Program-made: the position numbers and the translations under genes | In this document: positions 10,360 to 24,320 of the stretch, in pieces | How the letters are laid out: every line of letters starts with the position of its first letter | How positions within the stretch are numbered: position 1 is the stretch's first letter | The notes under the pieces: model-generated | The model's input: the letters and a program-made list of their open reading frames with translations, nothing else | What the model was told of the DNA's origin: nothing | The model's database searches: none | Assembly: GCF_000377405.1 (NCBI RefSeq) | Contig: NZ_KB905024.1 | Span: 186,001-250,000, forward strand | DNA from: Thioalkalivibrio sp. ALE31 | GTDB lineage: Bacteria > Pseudomonadota > Gammaproteobacteria > Ectothiorhodospirales > Ectothiorhodospiraceae | Reading direction: 5' to 3' | DNA length: 64,000 bases

Positions 10360-11140
10360 GCTCGGACGCTTCGGGTTCGGCGGTCCTGTCCGGCGGCGGC
10401 TCGCGCGGAGGAATGCCGCCCTCGGTCATCAGGGGTTTGAGGGTGGTGCGCAGGTTGCGGAACAGCCGGGGGTGCTGCGCCTCTTCCTGCGCCAGCAGCT
10501 GTTTCATGTGCTCGCGCTGGGTAGGCATGGCGAAGCAGGCCGGGCAGTTGTCGAGGATGACCGGGAGCCCTGCCGCGTCGGCGAAGTCACGGGTCTGGCG
10601 CTCGCGCACGTAGACCAGCGGGCGGATCACCCGCAGGTCGCCGGCGTCGATCGCGTAGTGGGCCTTCATGGTGCGCAGCTGGCCGCCATGGAAGGCGCTC
10701 ATCATGAAGCTCTCGGCGAGATCGTCCAGGTGCTGGCCCAGGGCCAGCACGTTGTAGCCGTGTTCGCGCGCGGTGCGATACATCAGGCCACGCTTCATGC
10801 GCGAGCAGAAGGAACAGAACGAGTCGTTGTCCATGTGCGCGTCCGCCAGCTCGGCGATCGGCTCGGAAACGAAGTGATAGGGAATGCCGTAGGCGGCGAG
10901 ATAGTCCATCAGGCGCTGCGGCTCGAAGCCCTCGATCTCCGGATTGATGGTGACCGCGCCGACCTCGAAGTGCACCGGGGCCCGGCGTGCGAGGTTGTGC
11001 AGCAGCCACAGCAGGGTCAGGGAATCCTTGCCGCCGGACAGGCCGACGAGGATGCGATCGCCCTCGCGCACCATGTCGAAGTCGGCGATGGCGCGGCCGG
11101 CGAGGCGGCGAATCGAGGCGGGAACGGCGGGTGTCTCCAT
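10334..11140 (-). CDS. ttcA: tRNA 2-thiocytidine(32) synthetase TtcA
   Basis: ATP- and iron-sulfur-dependent enzyme that thiolates cytidine 32 of certain tRNAs. The 268-residue protein has the PP-loop SGGKDS at 35-40. Cys109 and Cys112 in FCSFC, plus a later cysteine of NCPAC (199 or 202), are the predicted cluster ligands. The start ATG at 11140 (METPAVPASI) is chosen because similarity begins there; the frame continues upstream through Ala/Arg-rich sequence unlike the family. The C-terminus is extended past the core by a Pro/Glu-rich tail. Confidence 0.94.
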   Translation of the reverse strand: METPAVPASIRRLAGRAIADFDMVREGDRILVGLSGGKDSLTLLWLLHNLARRAPVHFEVGAVTINPEIEGFEPQRLMDYLAAYGIPYHFVSEPIAELADAHMDNDSFCSFCSRMKRGLMYRTAREHGYNVLALGQHLDDLAESFMMSAFHGGQLRTMKAHYAIDAGDLRVIRPLVYVRERQTRDFADAAGLPVILDNCPACFAMPTQREHMKQLLAQEEAQHPRLFRNLRTTLKPLMTEGGIPPREPPPDRTAEPEASEHGPTSASA

Positions 11141-11271
11141 GGGGCCGCAACATAGGCCGCCGCCGCCCGGCACGCAAGCACCGGCATGCCAATCCGGGGA
11201 GAGGGCATGCCAGGCTTTGGGGCGCGGCGGGCCGCGCTTGCACCGTGGCCGGGCAAGCGTTGCGTCGCCAG

Positions 11272-11313
11272 GGTGCGGGATCGCGGCGACCGCGGTGCGG
11301 GATCGCGGCGACC
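11272..11313. repeat. Two-copy 22-bp direct repeat
   Basis: In the 261-base gap between divergent ttcA and the gene at 11402, the 20-bp unit GGTGCGGGATCGCGGCGACC occurs twice with a 22-base period (11272-11291 and 11294-11313). It could be a regulatory repeat or simple slippage in GC-rich DNA. No clear promoter hexamers are seen around it. Confidence 0.6.
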
Positions 11314-11401
11314 GGGGCGCACGTTGGGCCTGCGGGGCGGGTCCCGCCGTGGCATTGGGTTTGCATGAGCTCGGGAACACCCATGTCCACCGGGGACCCC
11401 C

Positions 11402-11716
11402 ATGCACGACCGCAAGAGCCTCAGCCTGGCCGCCGAACTGCGGCGGAACATGCGGGCCGAATTCCCTGCAGTGGCCCGGCTGTCGGTCAGTGACCCGGAC
11501 TTCATGGAGACCATTCTGGATTATGCGGCGCGCTCGCAGTCGAGCCTGGTGCAGGCCGCGGCGCTGACCCTGCGCAGCCAGCTCGAAGGGTCGGGGTATC
11601 TGCACGCGCCGCGGCGTGAGCCGCCCGCCGGGACCGACGCGGCGCCATCCGCAGGGGGCCGGCCCACCCACAAACGCCGGGTCTACCGCGGGCGGGTGAT
11701 CGACGACCCGGAGTAG
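11402..11716 (+). CDS. Hypothetical protein upstream of pip
   Basis: Unrecognised basic protein of 104 residues. The first two thirds look helical and soluble (AAELRRNMRAEFPAVARLSV, then DFMETILDYAARSQSSLVQAAALTLRSQL). The tail is Pro/Arg-rich and ends KRRVYRGRVIDDPE. No signal, membrane segment or catalytic motif is visible. The ATG at 11402 follows a purine-rich stretch (CGGGGAC) that is a weak ribosome site. It precedes pip by 55 bases on the same strand. Codon usage resembles neighbouring genes, which favours a real gene. Confidence 0.6.
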   Translation: MHDRKSLSLAAELRRNMRAEFPAVARLSVSDPDFMETILDYAARSQSSLVQAAALTLRSQLEGSGYLHAPRREPPAGTDAAPSAGGRPTHKRRVYRGRVIDDPE

Positions 11717-11771
11717 TCTTTCGCCCGCGGGACTTTTTGGCGACACTCGGGGTTTTGGCCGGAGACCCCTG

Positions 11772-12758
11772 ATGGACGCACTGTACCCCGAGATCGAACC
11801 CCACGGGATGGGCCGCCTGGCGGTCGGCGACGGCCACGAACTCTACTTCGAGGAGTGCGGCAATCCCGACGGGATCCCGGTGGTATTCCTGCATGGCGGA
11901 CCGGGCTCGGGCTGCGAGAGCTGGCACCGGCGCTTCTACGACCCGGAACGCTACCGGATCGTGCTGTTCGACCAGCGGGGCTGCGGGCGCTCGACCCCGC
12001 ATGCCGGTCTGGAGGCGAACACCACCTGGCACGTGGTCGCGGACATCGAGCGCCTGCGCGAGCACCTGGGGATCCAGCGCTGGGTGGTATTCGGGGGGTC
12101 CTGGGGCTCCACCCTCGGCCTGGCCTACGCCGAGACGCATCCGGAGCGGGTGCTGGGCCTGGTGCTGCGCGGGATCTTCCTGTGCCGGCCGCAGGATATC
12201 CAGTGGTTCTACCAGTCCGGGGCCGACCGTCTGTTCCCCGAGGCCTGGGCCGAGTACGAGGCGCAGATCCCCGAGACCGAGCGCGACGACATGGTGGGCG
12301 CCTACTACCGGCGGCTTACCTCCCCGGAACGCCCGGTGCGCGAGGCCGCGGCCCGGGCCTGGTCGGGCTGGGAGGGGCGTACATCCTGTCTGGTGCCGAA
12401 CCCCGATGTCATCGCCCACTTCGAGGACCCGGACGTCGCGGTCAGCCTCGCGCGGCTGGAGTGCCACTATTTCATGCACGACACCTTCCTCGAGCCGGAC
12501 CAGCTGCTGCGCGACGCCGGGCGGTTGACGGGGATCCCCGGGACGCTGGTGCACGGGCGCTATGACGTGGTCTGTCCGGTCAACCAGGCAGTGGCGCTGC
12601 ACCGGGCCTGGCCACAGGCGCAGCTGGAGATCGTGCCGGATGCGGGCCATTCGGCCGCCGAGCCCGGGATCCTGCGCCGCCTGGTGGCCGCGACCGACCG
12701 GCTGGCCGCCGACCTGGCGGGGCAGGTGGAGCCCGGGACCGGGGGAGCGCGCGCGTGA
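11772..12758 (+). CDS. pip: Proline iminopeptidase (peptidase S33)
   Basis: Alpha/beta-hydrolase that removes N-terminal proline from peptides in the cytoplasm. The 328-residue protein has the oxyanion motif HGGPG at 41-45, nucleophile Ser110 in GGSWGS, the late Asp in GRYDVVCP and His in DAGHSAAEP. The family segment [12 protein letters not shown] follows the first motif. The helical cap domain lies around 150-240 ([18 protein letters not shown]). Its TGA overlaps the GTG of dtd by 4 bases, so pip and dtd are translationally coupled. Confidence 0.95.
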   Translation: MDALYPEIEPHGMGRLAVGDGHELYFEECGNPDGIPVVFLHGGPGSGCESWHRRFYDPERYRIVLFDQRGCGRSTPHAGLEANTTWHVVADIERLREHLGIQRWVVFGGSWGSTLGLAYAETHPERVLGLVLRGIFLCRPQDIQWFYQSGADRLFPEAWAEYEAQIPETERDDMVGAYYRRLTSPERPVREAAARAWSGWEGRTSCLVPNPDVIAHFEDPDVAVSLARLECHYFMHDTFLEPDQLLRDAGRLTGIPGTLVHGRYDVVCPVNQAVALHRAWPQAQLEIVPDAGHSAAEPGILRRLVAATDRLAADLAGQVEPGTGGARA

Positions 12759-13201
12759 TCGCGGTGATCCAGCGCGTCACCGAGGGCCGGGTCGCGATCG
12801 ACGGGGAGGCGGTCGGGACTATCGGGCCGGGGTTGCTCGCGCTGGTCGCGGTGGAGCCGAACGACACCGAGGCGGGCGCGGATCGCATGCTGGACCGGTT
12901 GCTGGGCTACCGGGTCTTCGCCGACGCCGAGGGGCGGATGAACCGGAGCCTGACCGAGACCGGGGGCGGGCTGCTGCTGGTGCCGCAGTTCACCCTCGCG
13001 GCCGACACCCGCAAGGGGATGCGCCCGAGCTTCTCGGGATCCGCCACCCCGGAACACGGGGCGGCACTGTTCGACTATCTGGTGCGGCGGGCCGGGGAAC
13101 GCCACGCGCCGGTCGCCAGTGGTCGCTTCGGCGCGGACATGCAGGTGAGCCTGACCAACGACGGGCCGGTCACCTTCTGGCTGGAGGCCCGTGGCCAGTA
13201 A
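12755..13201 (+). CDS. dtd: D-aminoacyl-tRNA deacylase Dtd
   Basis: Homodimeric proofreading enzyme that hydrolyses D-amino acids (and Gly on tRNA-Ala) mischarged on tRNA. The 148-residue protein spans the complete DTD1 fold, from [13 protein letters not shown] to the cross-subunit Gly-cisPro motif NDGPVTFWL. The other active-site motif reads VPQFTL where E. coli has SQFTL; the Gln, Thr and Leu are kept, and Pro at this position occurs in other family members. It starts at the GTG that overlaps the pip stop. A long repeat lies just downstream. Confidence 0.95.
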   Translation: MIAVIQRVTEGRVAIDGEAVGTIGPGLLALVAVEPNDTEAGADRMLDRLLGYRVFADAEGRMNRSLTETGGGLLLVPQFTLAADTRKGMRPSFSGSATPEHGAALFDYLVRRAGERHAPVASGRFGADMQVSLTNDGPVTFWLEARGQ

Positions 13202-13246
13202 GCCGCGACGCGACGGGCGACGGAACCAGAGGGCAAGGGCGGGTTG

Positions 13247-13426
13247 CACCACGAAGTGCACGAAGGCACGAAGAAGGGCGATAGCACCACAGAGGGCCCA
13301 GAGGACACAGAGAAGGTCCCGGCTCGCGTGCTGCGGATGCCGTGGCCGCGCCGGCGGCCCGACGAAGAGATTCGCTCCAAGCCCCTCCGTACTTTCTCCG
13401 TGTCCTGTGTGTGCTCTGTGGTGACC
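13247..13426. repeat. Long imperfect inverted repeat with CACGAAG and ACAGAGG tracts
   Basis: The 310-base gap between dtd and the convergent gene ending at 13512 begins with short reiterated units: CACCACGAAG, TGCACGAAG, GCACGAAG (13247-13270). An arm then reads CACCACAGAGG...GGACACAGAGAA (13286-13315). A partly complementary arm, CTTTCTCCGTGTCC...CTCTGTGGTG, lies at 13392-13423, so the block can fold into a long hairpin with a loop of about 75 bases. A similar block occupies the convergent gap at 47282-47478. No protein-like reading is seen in it. Confidence 0.75.
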
Positions 13427-13453
13427 AAAATGGTTTGCGGGGCCGGAAACGAA

Positions 13454-13478
13454 GAGACCCGGCACAGGGCCGGGTCTC
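13454..13478 (-). terminator. Terminator hairpin after the 98-residue gene
   Basis: Perfect 10-bp stem GAGACCCGGC/GCCGGGTCTC with a 5-nt loop, 34 bases past the stop of the minus-strand gene ending at 13512. On the minus strand it is followed by TTCGTTT, a short and imperfect T tract. The same hairpin could also stop readthrough from dtd. Confidence 0.65.
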
Positions 13479-13511
13479 CAGGGACAGCGCAGGGTTCGCT
13501 GCGGGCGCGGC

Positions 13512-13808
13512 TCAGGCCGCGCGGCGCAGGAACGGACGCTGGCCGGACTGGACCGCGCGGCGGATGAAGTCGGCACGGCCGGCCTCGCGCTGGTTCAGGT
13601 TGTCGGCGCACTGCGACGGCTCGTAGGCGGCAGCGGAGAGCATCACTTCCAGCTCGCACAGGTCGACCTTCGGCTGGGTCAGTTCGTCCGGGGTGGTGTT
13701 CAGCTTGCGGCCCACTTCCCAGAACATGCGCGGGTTCCAGAGCTTGGTCTGGATGCGCGGGGACTGGAACAGGGTGACGCAGCGGTTGTTGAGCTCTTGC
13801 TGATCCAT
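13512..13808 (-). CDS. Hypothetical protein (98 residues)
   Basis: I do not recognise the family. The protein begins MDQQELNNRCVTLFQSPRIQTKLWNP and carries an acidic middle (PDELTQPKVDLCELEVMLSAAAYEPSQCADN). It ends with a basic segment, QREAGRADFIRRAVQSGQRPFLRR. It has two or three cysteines, no signal peptide and no membrane segment. The ATG at 13808 has an AGGAG ribosome site 7 bases upstream, so this start is preferred over an in-frame ATG 27 bases earlier. It has its own terminator and stands alone downstream of glmS, suggesting a monocistronic gene. Confidence 0.7.
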   Translation of the reverse strand: MDQQELNNRCVTLFQSPRIQTKLWNPRMFWEVGRKLNTTPDELTQPKVDLCELEVMLSAAAYEPSQCADNLNQREAGRADFIRRAVQSGQRPFLRRAA

Positions 13809-13883
13809 GAGGGACTCCTGTGACAGATTGTTCAAGCGCGCCCGAATCTAGCCGACCCGGGGCGCGAATACAAGCGTTTCCTG

Positions 13884-13899
13884 ATGGATCAGTGTTTCC
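13884..13899. repeat. Solo terminal-repeat remnant of the MITE-like element
   Basis: The 16 bases ATGGATCAGTGTTTCC between glmS and the 98-residue gene match the outer end of the terminal inverted repeats at 26604-26888 and 63083-63379. No second end or internal sequence is seen nearby, so this is either a decayed copy or a chance match; 14 or more identical bases in an intergenic spot favour the former. Confidence 0.55.
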
Positions 13900-13920
13900 C
13901 CAAGACTTCGGAGAGGCGCG

Positions 13921-15771
13921 CTATTCGACCGTGACCGACTTGGCGAGGTTGCGCGGCTGGTCCACGTCGGTGCCCTTCAGCACGGCCGTGTGATAGGCGA
14001 GCAACTGCAGCGGGATGGTGAACAGGACCGGCGCCAGCCAGGGGCTGAGGGCCTCGTTCTGCGGGAGGCCGATCCAGGTGTCTTCCGGGGCCAGCGCCCG
14101 TGCGGCGCTGGATTCGCCGATCACGATCAGCTGCCCGCCCCGCGCCCGAACCTCCTGCAGGTTGCTGGAGAGCTTTTCCAGCTGGGCGTCGTCCGGGGCG
14201 ACCGCGATCACCGGCATCTCCGTATCGACCAGGGCCAGCGGGCCGTGTTTCAGCTCGCCCGAGGGATAGGCCTCGGCGTGGATGTAGGAGATCTCCTTCA
14301 GCTTGAGGGCACCCTCCAGGGCGATCGGGAAATACGCGCCACGGCCCAGGAACAGGGCGTGCTGGCGTTCCAGCAGGTCCTCGGCAATCCGCGCGATGGG
14401 GGTGTCCAGGGCGAGGATCCGCGCAACCTGATCCGGCAGGCCCCGCAGGGCCGCGACAGCGGCGGCACGGTCGCTGGCCGGCATCCGGGCGGCCTTCGCG
14501 ACCTGACCCAGCAGCAGGACCAGGATCCCCAGGGCGGCGAGCTGGGTGGTGAAGGCCTTGGTGGAGGCGACACCGATCTCCGGGCCGGCGTGCGTCATCA
14601 GGATCAGGTCGGCCGCGCGCGCCATGGTGCTCTCGGGGACATTGCAGATGGCCAGGCGGGCGAGGAACGGCTCCTCCTGGGACTGGCGCAGCACCGCGAG
14701 GGTGTCGGCCGTCTCACCGGACTGGGAGATCACCACAAGCAGCGTGCCGGGAGCGAGGACATGGTGGCGGTAGCGGTACTCGCTGGCGACCTCCACCCGC
14801 GCCGGCAGGCCCAGGTGCTCCTCGATCCAGTGGGCCGCGACCATGCCGGCGTGATAGCTGGTGCCGCAGGCCACGATCTGGACGGCGGCGACGTCGGCGA
14901 GCCGTTCGTCACTGCCCGGGCCGAGGATGTTTTCGAGGATGGCCGCTTCGCCGAGGCGACCGGACAACGTCTCCTCGAGGGCGTGGGGCTGCTCGTAGAT
15001 CTCCTTGAGCATGAAATGCCGGTATTCGCCACGATCCGCGACGTTCACCTGGCAACGACTCTCGCGGATGCCGCGCTCGACCGGGGCCCCGCGCGCATCC
15101 TCGACCTCGACGCCGGCGCGGGTCAGACGGGCGATGTCGCCGTCCTCCAGGTCGACAAAGCGCTGGGTCACCGGGAGCAGGGCCTGCACGTCGGAGGCGG
15201 CAAAGGTCTCGCCAATCCCCAGGCCGAGCAGCACCGGGCTCCCGGAGCGGGCGACGATCAGCTCGTCGGGGAAGTCCGCGAACACCGCGGCGATGGCGTA
15301 GGCCCCCTGGAGCTCGGCGCAGGTGCTGCGCATCGCCTCTCGCGGGGTGGCACCGGCCTCCAGCGCCTGTTCCAGCCGGTGGGCGATGACCTCGCTGTCG
15401 GTCGCCGACACGCAGGGCCAGCCCGCTGCGTCCAGTCGCGAGCGCAGGTCCGCATGGTTCTCGATGATGCCGTTGTGCACGATCGCCACGCGGCCATCCC
15501 GCGAGCGATGGGGGTGGGCATTCTCCTCGCTCGGGGCACCGTGTGTGGCCCAGCGGGTGTGGGCGATGCCCACGCGCCCCTGCAGGCCGGCGGCGTCGAT
15601 GCGCTGCTCCAGCGCCGCCACCTTGCCGATGGCGCGGATGTCCGCAACCGCCCCGTCGTTCACCACCGCTACGCCGGCGGAGTCGTAGCCCCGGTACTCC
15701 AGGCGGTGAAGCCCTTCCACCAGGACGGGGACCAGGTTGCGCTCGCCGATGCCTGCCACCAGACCGCACAT
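13921..15771 (-). CDS. glmS: Glutamine-fructose-6-phosphate aminotransferase GlmS
   Basis: Makes glucosamine-6-phosphate from fructose-6-phosphate and glutamine, the first step towards UDP-GlcNAc. The 616-residue protein has nucleophile Cys2 (MCGLVAGIG) of the Ntn glutaminase domain, the motif HTRWATHG near 86-93, two SIS sugar-isomerase domains (CGTSYHAG, SQSGETADT, ASTKAFTTQ), and the C-terminal PRNLAKSVTVE that closes the active site. It lies 3 bases downstream of glmU on the same strand. No GlmZ-like or glmS-ribozyme sequence is recognisable, and there is no room for one between the genes. Confidence 0.97.
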   Translation of the reverse strand: MCGLVAGIGERNLVPVLVEGLHRLEYRGYDSAGVAVVNDGAVADIRAIGKVAALEQRIDAAGLQGRVGIAHTRWATHGAPSEENAHPHRSRDGRVAIVHNGIIENHADLRSRLDAAGWPCVSATDSEVIAHRLEQALEAGATPREAMRSTCAELQGAYAIAAVFADFPDELIVARSGSPVLLGLGIGETFAASDVQALLPVTQRFVDLEDGDIARLTRAGVEVEDARGAPVERGIRESRCQVNVADRGEYRHFMLKEIYEQPHALEETLSGRLGEAAILENILGPGSDERLADVAAVQIVACGTSYHAGMVAAHWIEEHLGLPARVEVASEYRYRHHVLAPGTLLVVISQSGETADTLAVLRQSQEEPFLARLAICNVPESTMARAADLILMTHAGPEIGVASTKAFTTQLAALGILVLLLGQVAKAARMPASDRAAAVAALRGLPDQVARILALDTPIARIAEDLLERQHALFLGRGAYFPIALEGALKLKEISYIHAEAYPSGELKHGPLALVDTEMPVIAVAPDDAQLEKLSSNLQEVRARGGQLIVIGESSAARALAPEDTWIGLPQNEALSPWLAPVLFTIPLQLLAYHTAVLKGTDVDQPRNLAKSVTVE

Positions 15772-15774
15772 GGG

Positions 15775-17166
15775 TTAGCTCTCCTTGTTCTTGCTGGTCT
15801 TCTTCGGACGCGGCCAGTCGCGGATGGTGCGGGGCCGGGCGCGCGTGAGCGCCAGGGCACCCGGCTCGACGTCGTCGGACAGGGTGGACCCGGCACCCAC
15901 AGTGGCATCATCGCCGATGCGGATGGGCGCCACGAGCGCGGTGTTCGAGCCGATAAAGGCCCGTTCGCCGATCTCGGTGTGGTGCTTGTTGGCCCCGTCA
16001 TAATTGCACGTGATGGTGCCGGCGCCCAGGTTCGCGCCCGCGCCCACCCGGGCATCACCGACATACGTCAGGTGATTCGCCTTCGCTCCCGGACCGAGGG
16101 TGGCGTTCTTCATCTCCACAAAGTTGCCGACCCGCGCGCCCGTGCCGAGAACCGTGCCCGGCCGGATGCGCGCAAACGGCCCGATCCGGGCATCCGCGTC
16201 CACCCGCACCCCCTCGAGGATGCTGTGCGCCGCGATCTGCGTGCCCGACCCGATCTGGCAGTCGCGCAGCACGCAGCCGGGGCCAATGTAGACATCATCC
16301 GCCAGCGTGACCGTGCCCTCGATCACGACGTTCACGTCCAGGGTGCAGTCCTGCCCGAAGGTGAGAACGCCTCGGACATCGACACGGTCGGGATCGGCCA
16401 GTGCCAGGCCGTCGCGCATCATGTCGGCGGCCTGCGCCTTCTGGTAGAGCCGTTCCTGGACGGCCAGCTGGGCGCGATCGTTCACGCCGAGCACCGCGGC
16501 CGGATCCCGACTCTCGGCAACCGTGACCGCGGATCCGTCGGCGCGGGCCGCGGCGACCACGTCGGTCAGGTACCACTCGCGCGCGCCACCCGGTGCCGGC
16601 TCGCAGGCAGCCAGCCAACGGCGCAGATCGCCCGCCGGCGCGGCCAGGACCCCGGTATTGATCAGATCCACGGCCCGTTCGTCGATCGACGCCTCCTTGT
16701 CCTCGACGATTCGCTCGAGGGCGCCGTCCGGGGCCAGGATCAGGCGCCCGTAGCCCCCGGGATCGGCAACACGCGCGGCGAGCACGGTCACCCCATCGCC
16801 CGCCGCGCAGGCCTCGAGGTCGGCGACCGGGATCCGCGGCACATCGCCGTAGGTCACCAGCACGCGCGCTTCCTCGGGGACATGTTCCAGCGCGCGAAAC
16901 ACCGCGTGTCCCGTGCCGCGGGGCTCACCCTGATCGATCCAGTCGAGGGGCAGCGTCGATTCCGCGAACGCGGCGCGCACGCGTTCCTGCTGGTGGCTCA
17001 CCACGAGGTGGCAGGCGGCGGCGTCCAGCGCGGCCGCGCGGTCGAGTACATGGGCAAGGAGGGGCCGGCCGGCGAGGGGCTGCAGGACCTTCGGCTTGCG
17101 CGAACGCATGCGCGTGCCCTTGCCGGCGGCCAGTACCACGAGATGGAGGGGTGTCATTTCAGGCAT
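15775..17166 (-). CDS. glmU: Bifunctional GlcN-1-P acetyltransferase / GlcNAc-1-P uridyltransferase GlmU
   Basis: Completes UDP-GlcNAc synthesis in two steps. The 463-residue protein has the nucleotidyltransferase motif LAAGKGTRM at 12-20 with KPKVLQPLAGRPLL following. A C-terminal left-handed beta-helix of hexapeptide repeats runs from about 255 (VDVRGVLTFGQDC, GPGCVLRDCQIGSG, and so on to GDDATVGAGSTLSDDV). The lysine-rich tail ends KKTSKNKES. The ATG at 17166 gives MPEMTPLHLVV; the second Met at position 4 is an equally good start. It is separated from the atp operon by a terminator hairpin. Confidence 0.97.
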   Translation of the reverse strand: MPEMTPLHLVVLAAGKGTRMRSRKPKVLQPLAGRPLLAHVLDRAAALDAAACHLVVSHQQERVRAAFAESTLPLDWIDQGEPRGTGHAVFRALEHVPEEARVLVTYGDVPRIPVADLEACAAGDGVTVLAARVADPGGYGRLILAPDGALERIVEDKEASIDERAVDLINTGVLAAPAGDLRRWLAACEPAPGGAREWYLTDVVAAARADGSAVTVAESRDPAAVLGVNDRAQLAVQERLYQKAQAADMMRDGLALADPDRVDVRGVLTFGQDCTLDVNVVIEGTVTLADDVYIGPGCVLRDCQIGSGTQIAAHSILEGVRVDADARIGPFARIRPGTVLGTGARVGNFVEMKNATLGPGAKANHLTYVGDARVGAGANLGAGTITCNYDGANKHHTEIGERAFIGSNTALVAPIRIGDDATVGAGSTLSDDVEPGALALTRARPRTIRDWPRPKKTSKNKES

Positions 17167-17179
17167 GGCTGCAATGATA

Positions 17180-17206
17180 AAGGGCCAACCGAGATGGTTG
17201 GCCCTT
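17180..17206 (-). terminator. Terminator of the atp operon
   Basis: 11-bp perfect stem AAGGGCCAACC / GGTTGGCCCTT with a GAGAT loop, 31 bases past the atpC stop, followed on the minus strand by TATCATT. The T tract is short, so some readthrough into glmU-glmS is possible. Confidence 0.75.
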
Positions 17207-17236
17207 GGGGTAGGTCATCCGTCGCAATTCGCCGGA

Positions 17237-17656
17237 TTATTTCCGGCGCAGCTTCTGGATCATCTGCAGGCGGGCGGCCGCCTCGACCAACTCCGCCTGG
17301 GCCTTGGCGTAGTCGAAGTCGGCCTTGGAGTTCTCCAGGGCCTCCTCCGCGCGCTTCTTGGCCTCCAGCGCCTCGGCCTCGTCGAGGTCCTTGGCCCGCA
17401 CTGCGGTGTCCGCGAGGACGGTTACGTGGTAGGGCTGGACCTCGAGGATGCCGCCGGATACGAACACCGGCTGCGGCTCGGCGCCTTCCTTTTCCTGGAT
17501 GCGCAGTTCGCCCGGGTTGAGCCGGGCGAGCATCTGGGTATGCCCGGCATATACGCCGACCTCGCCACCTTCGGCGGGCGCGGCGATCATCAGGGCCGTA
17601 CCGGAGTAGATGGACTCCTCCGCACTGACCACATCCACATGCATATTCATGGGCAT
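17237..17656 (-). CDS. atpC: ATP synthase F1 epsilon subunit AtpC
   Basis: Central-stalk subunit that couples rotation to catalysis and inhibits ATP hydrolysis. The 139-residue protein has the N-terminal beta-sandwich ([38 protein letters not shown]) and the C-terminal two-helix region rich in Ala, Glu and Lys. The ATG at 17656 is preferred because GGAG lies 9 bases upstream; an ATG two codons later is also possible. It is the last gene of the atp operon, 13 bases after atpD. Confidence 0.95.
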   Translation of the reverse strand: MPMNMHVDVVSAEESIYSGTALMIAAPAEGGEVGVYAGHTQMLARLNPGELRIQEKEGAEPQPVFVSGGILEVQPYHVTVLADTAVRAKDLDEAEALEAKKRAEEALENSKADFDYAKAQAELVEAAARLQMIQKLRRK

Positions 17657-17669
17657 AACGCCTTGCTCC

Positions 17670-19965
<2,296 letters not shown>

Positions 19966-19977
19966 TGCGTGCTCCCG

Positions 19978-21519
<1,542 letters not shown>

Positions 21520-21532
21520 GTTAAATATCCTC

Positions 21533-22069
21533 TTAGCGACTCAAATTGGCAGCCAGGCGGTTCAGCTGGCCTCGCACGGAGCCGTCGATTACCAGGTCGC
21601 CGGCGCGGATGATGGCGCCCCCCAGCAGGGAGCTGTCGACTGAGCATTCGAGATCGACTTCGCAGCCCAGGCCCTTGACCAGGGCGTCGTGGATCTCTTT
21701 CTCCTGCGCCTGCGTGAGCTTGCGGAAGGCGGTGACATCGGCATGCACACGCTGTTCTGCGGCGGCCTTGAGTTCCTCGAAGGCGTCGCGGACGGCGGGC
21801 AGGGCCGGCAGGCGGCCGTTCTCCGCCAGCAGGCGCACCAGATTGCCGGCCTCGGCACCGACCTTGTCACCGGCCACGTCCAGCACCAGCTGGGCGCGAT
21901 CGGCACGCGGGAGCCGCGGGTTGGAGAGGAGACTGTGCATCTGCGAGTCGCTGGCGATCGCCGCCAGCAACTCGAGCTGCTCGGCCCAGCCGGCGAGATC
22001 ACTGGCCTCGCGGGCCCGCTCGAATGCCGCGCGGGCGTAGGGTCGGGCGACCGAAATCAGGTCTGACAT
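21533..22069 (-). CDS. atpH: ATP synthase F1 delta subunit AtpH
   Basis: Links the peripheral stalk to F1. The 178-residue protein starts [15 protein letters not shown], which matches the conserved RPYA helix of delta, and ends with the family pattern [28 protein letters not shown]. It lies 9 bases downstream of atpF on the same strand. Confidence 0.96.
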   Translation of the reverse strand: MSDLISVARPYARAAFERAREASDLAGWAEQLELLAAIASDSQMHSLLSNPRLPRADRAQLVLDVAGDKVGAEAGNLVRLLAENGRLPALPAVRDAFEELKAAAEQRVHADVTAFRKLTQAQEKEIHDALVKGLGCEVDLECSVDSSLLGGAIIRAGDLVIDGSVRGQLNRLAANLSR

Positions 22070-22078
22070 AACGTCTCC

Positions 22079-22549
22079 TTAGAGCTTGGCCGCGAGCTTC
22101 TTGAGCAGATCGCCGTGGGCCTTGGCGTCAATCTCCTTGGCCAGGATCTGCTCGGCGCCGGCAACCGCCAGTTCGGAGACCTGCTTGCGCAGCTCTTCCT
22201 TCGCGCGGTTGAGCTCCTGCTCGATTTCGGATTGCGCCGCTTCCTTGATGCGGTCGCCTTCCTCGCGGGCCGTGGTCTTGCTCTCCTCGACCAGATCGTT
22301 GGCACGCTTCTGGGCGGAGGCGACGATCTCGTTGGCCTGCTGTTTGGCTTCCTTGATCACCTCGGTCGCACGCTCCTGGGCGAGCTCCTGCTCTTTCTCG
22401 CCGCGCTCCGCTGCGGCGAGACCGTCGGCAATCTTCTTGCGACGCTCTTCCAGGGCGTTGGACATGGGCGGCCAGACGTAGCGCATCGTGAACCACACGA
22501 AGACGCTGAACGCGAGCAGCTGGCCGATGATGGTCAGATTGATATTCAT
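22079..22549 (-). CDS. atpF: ATP synthase F0 b subunit AtpF
   Basis: Peripheral-stalk subunit. The 156-residue protein has a single N-terminal membrane helix ([28 protein letters not shown]). A long, highly charged helical region follows (about 30-150, rich in Glu, Lys, Ala) and dimerises as a right-handed coiled coil. Length equals that of E. coli AtpF (156). It lies 53 bases downstream of atpE. Confidence 0.97.
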   Translation of the reverse strand: MNINLTIIGQLLAFSVFVWFTMRYVWPPMSNALEERRKKIADGLAAAERGEKEQELAQERATEVIKEAKQQANEIVASAQKRANDLVEESKTTAREEGDRIKEAAQSEIEQELNRAKEELRKQVSELAVAGAEQILAKEIDAKAHGDLLKKLAAKL

Positions 22550-22602
22550 CCTGCTACCTCGGGTTGACGAGTGTGAGGGATCCTCGGGACTCGGTCAGCC
22601 TC

Positions 22603-22869
<267 letters not shown>

Positions 22870-22892
22870 TCAGTTGAGTAGGAAGATCGGAA

Positions 22893-24153
<1,261 letters not shown>

Positions 24154-24196
24154 TCAGCGGATGGGCACACCCACCCCTCTCCCAAAAAGTGCGCGT

Positions 24197-24225
24197 AGTA
24201 TAAGAGCGCCCTTCTATTAGGTCAA
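24197..24225 (-). promoter_or_regulatory. Sigma-70 promoter of the atp operon
   Basis: On the minus strand a -35 box TTGACC (24220-24225) and a -10 box TATACT (24197-24202) are separated by exactly 17 bases: five of six matches each at the best spacing. It stands in an AT-richer patch of the parB-atpI gap and points to atpI. Confidence 0.8.
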
Positions 24226-24320
24226 ACCGTTATGGGGCTGTAAGCAGGGGTTTGGGCCCGGTGCGGGCGGGGCGCGCGGACGGCGTTGCCGGGAGGATTG
24301 GCGCGGGGAGTCCGCGGCCT

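Noticed and set aside
13990-17520. A very long open frame (over 1,100 codons) on the plus strand opposite glmS and glmU
   Set aside because: Composition is Gly/Arg/His-rich and without family motifs; it is the antisense shadow of two well-supported genes in GC-rich DNA.
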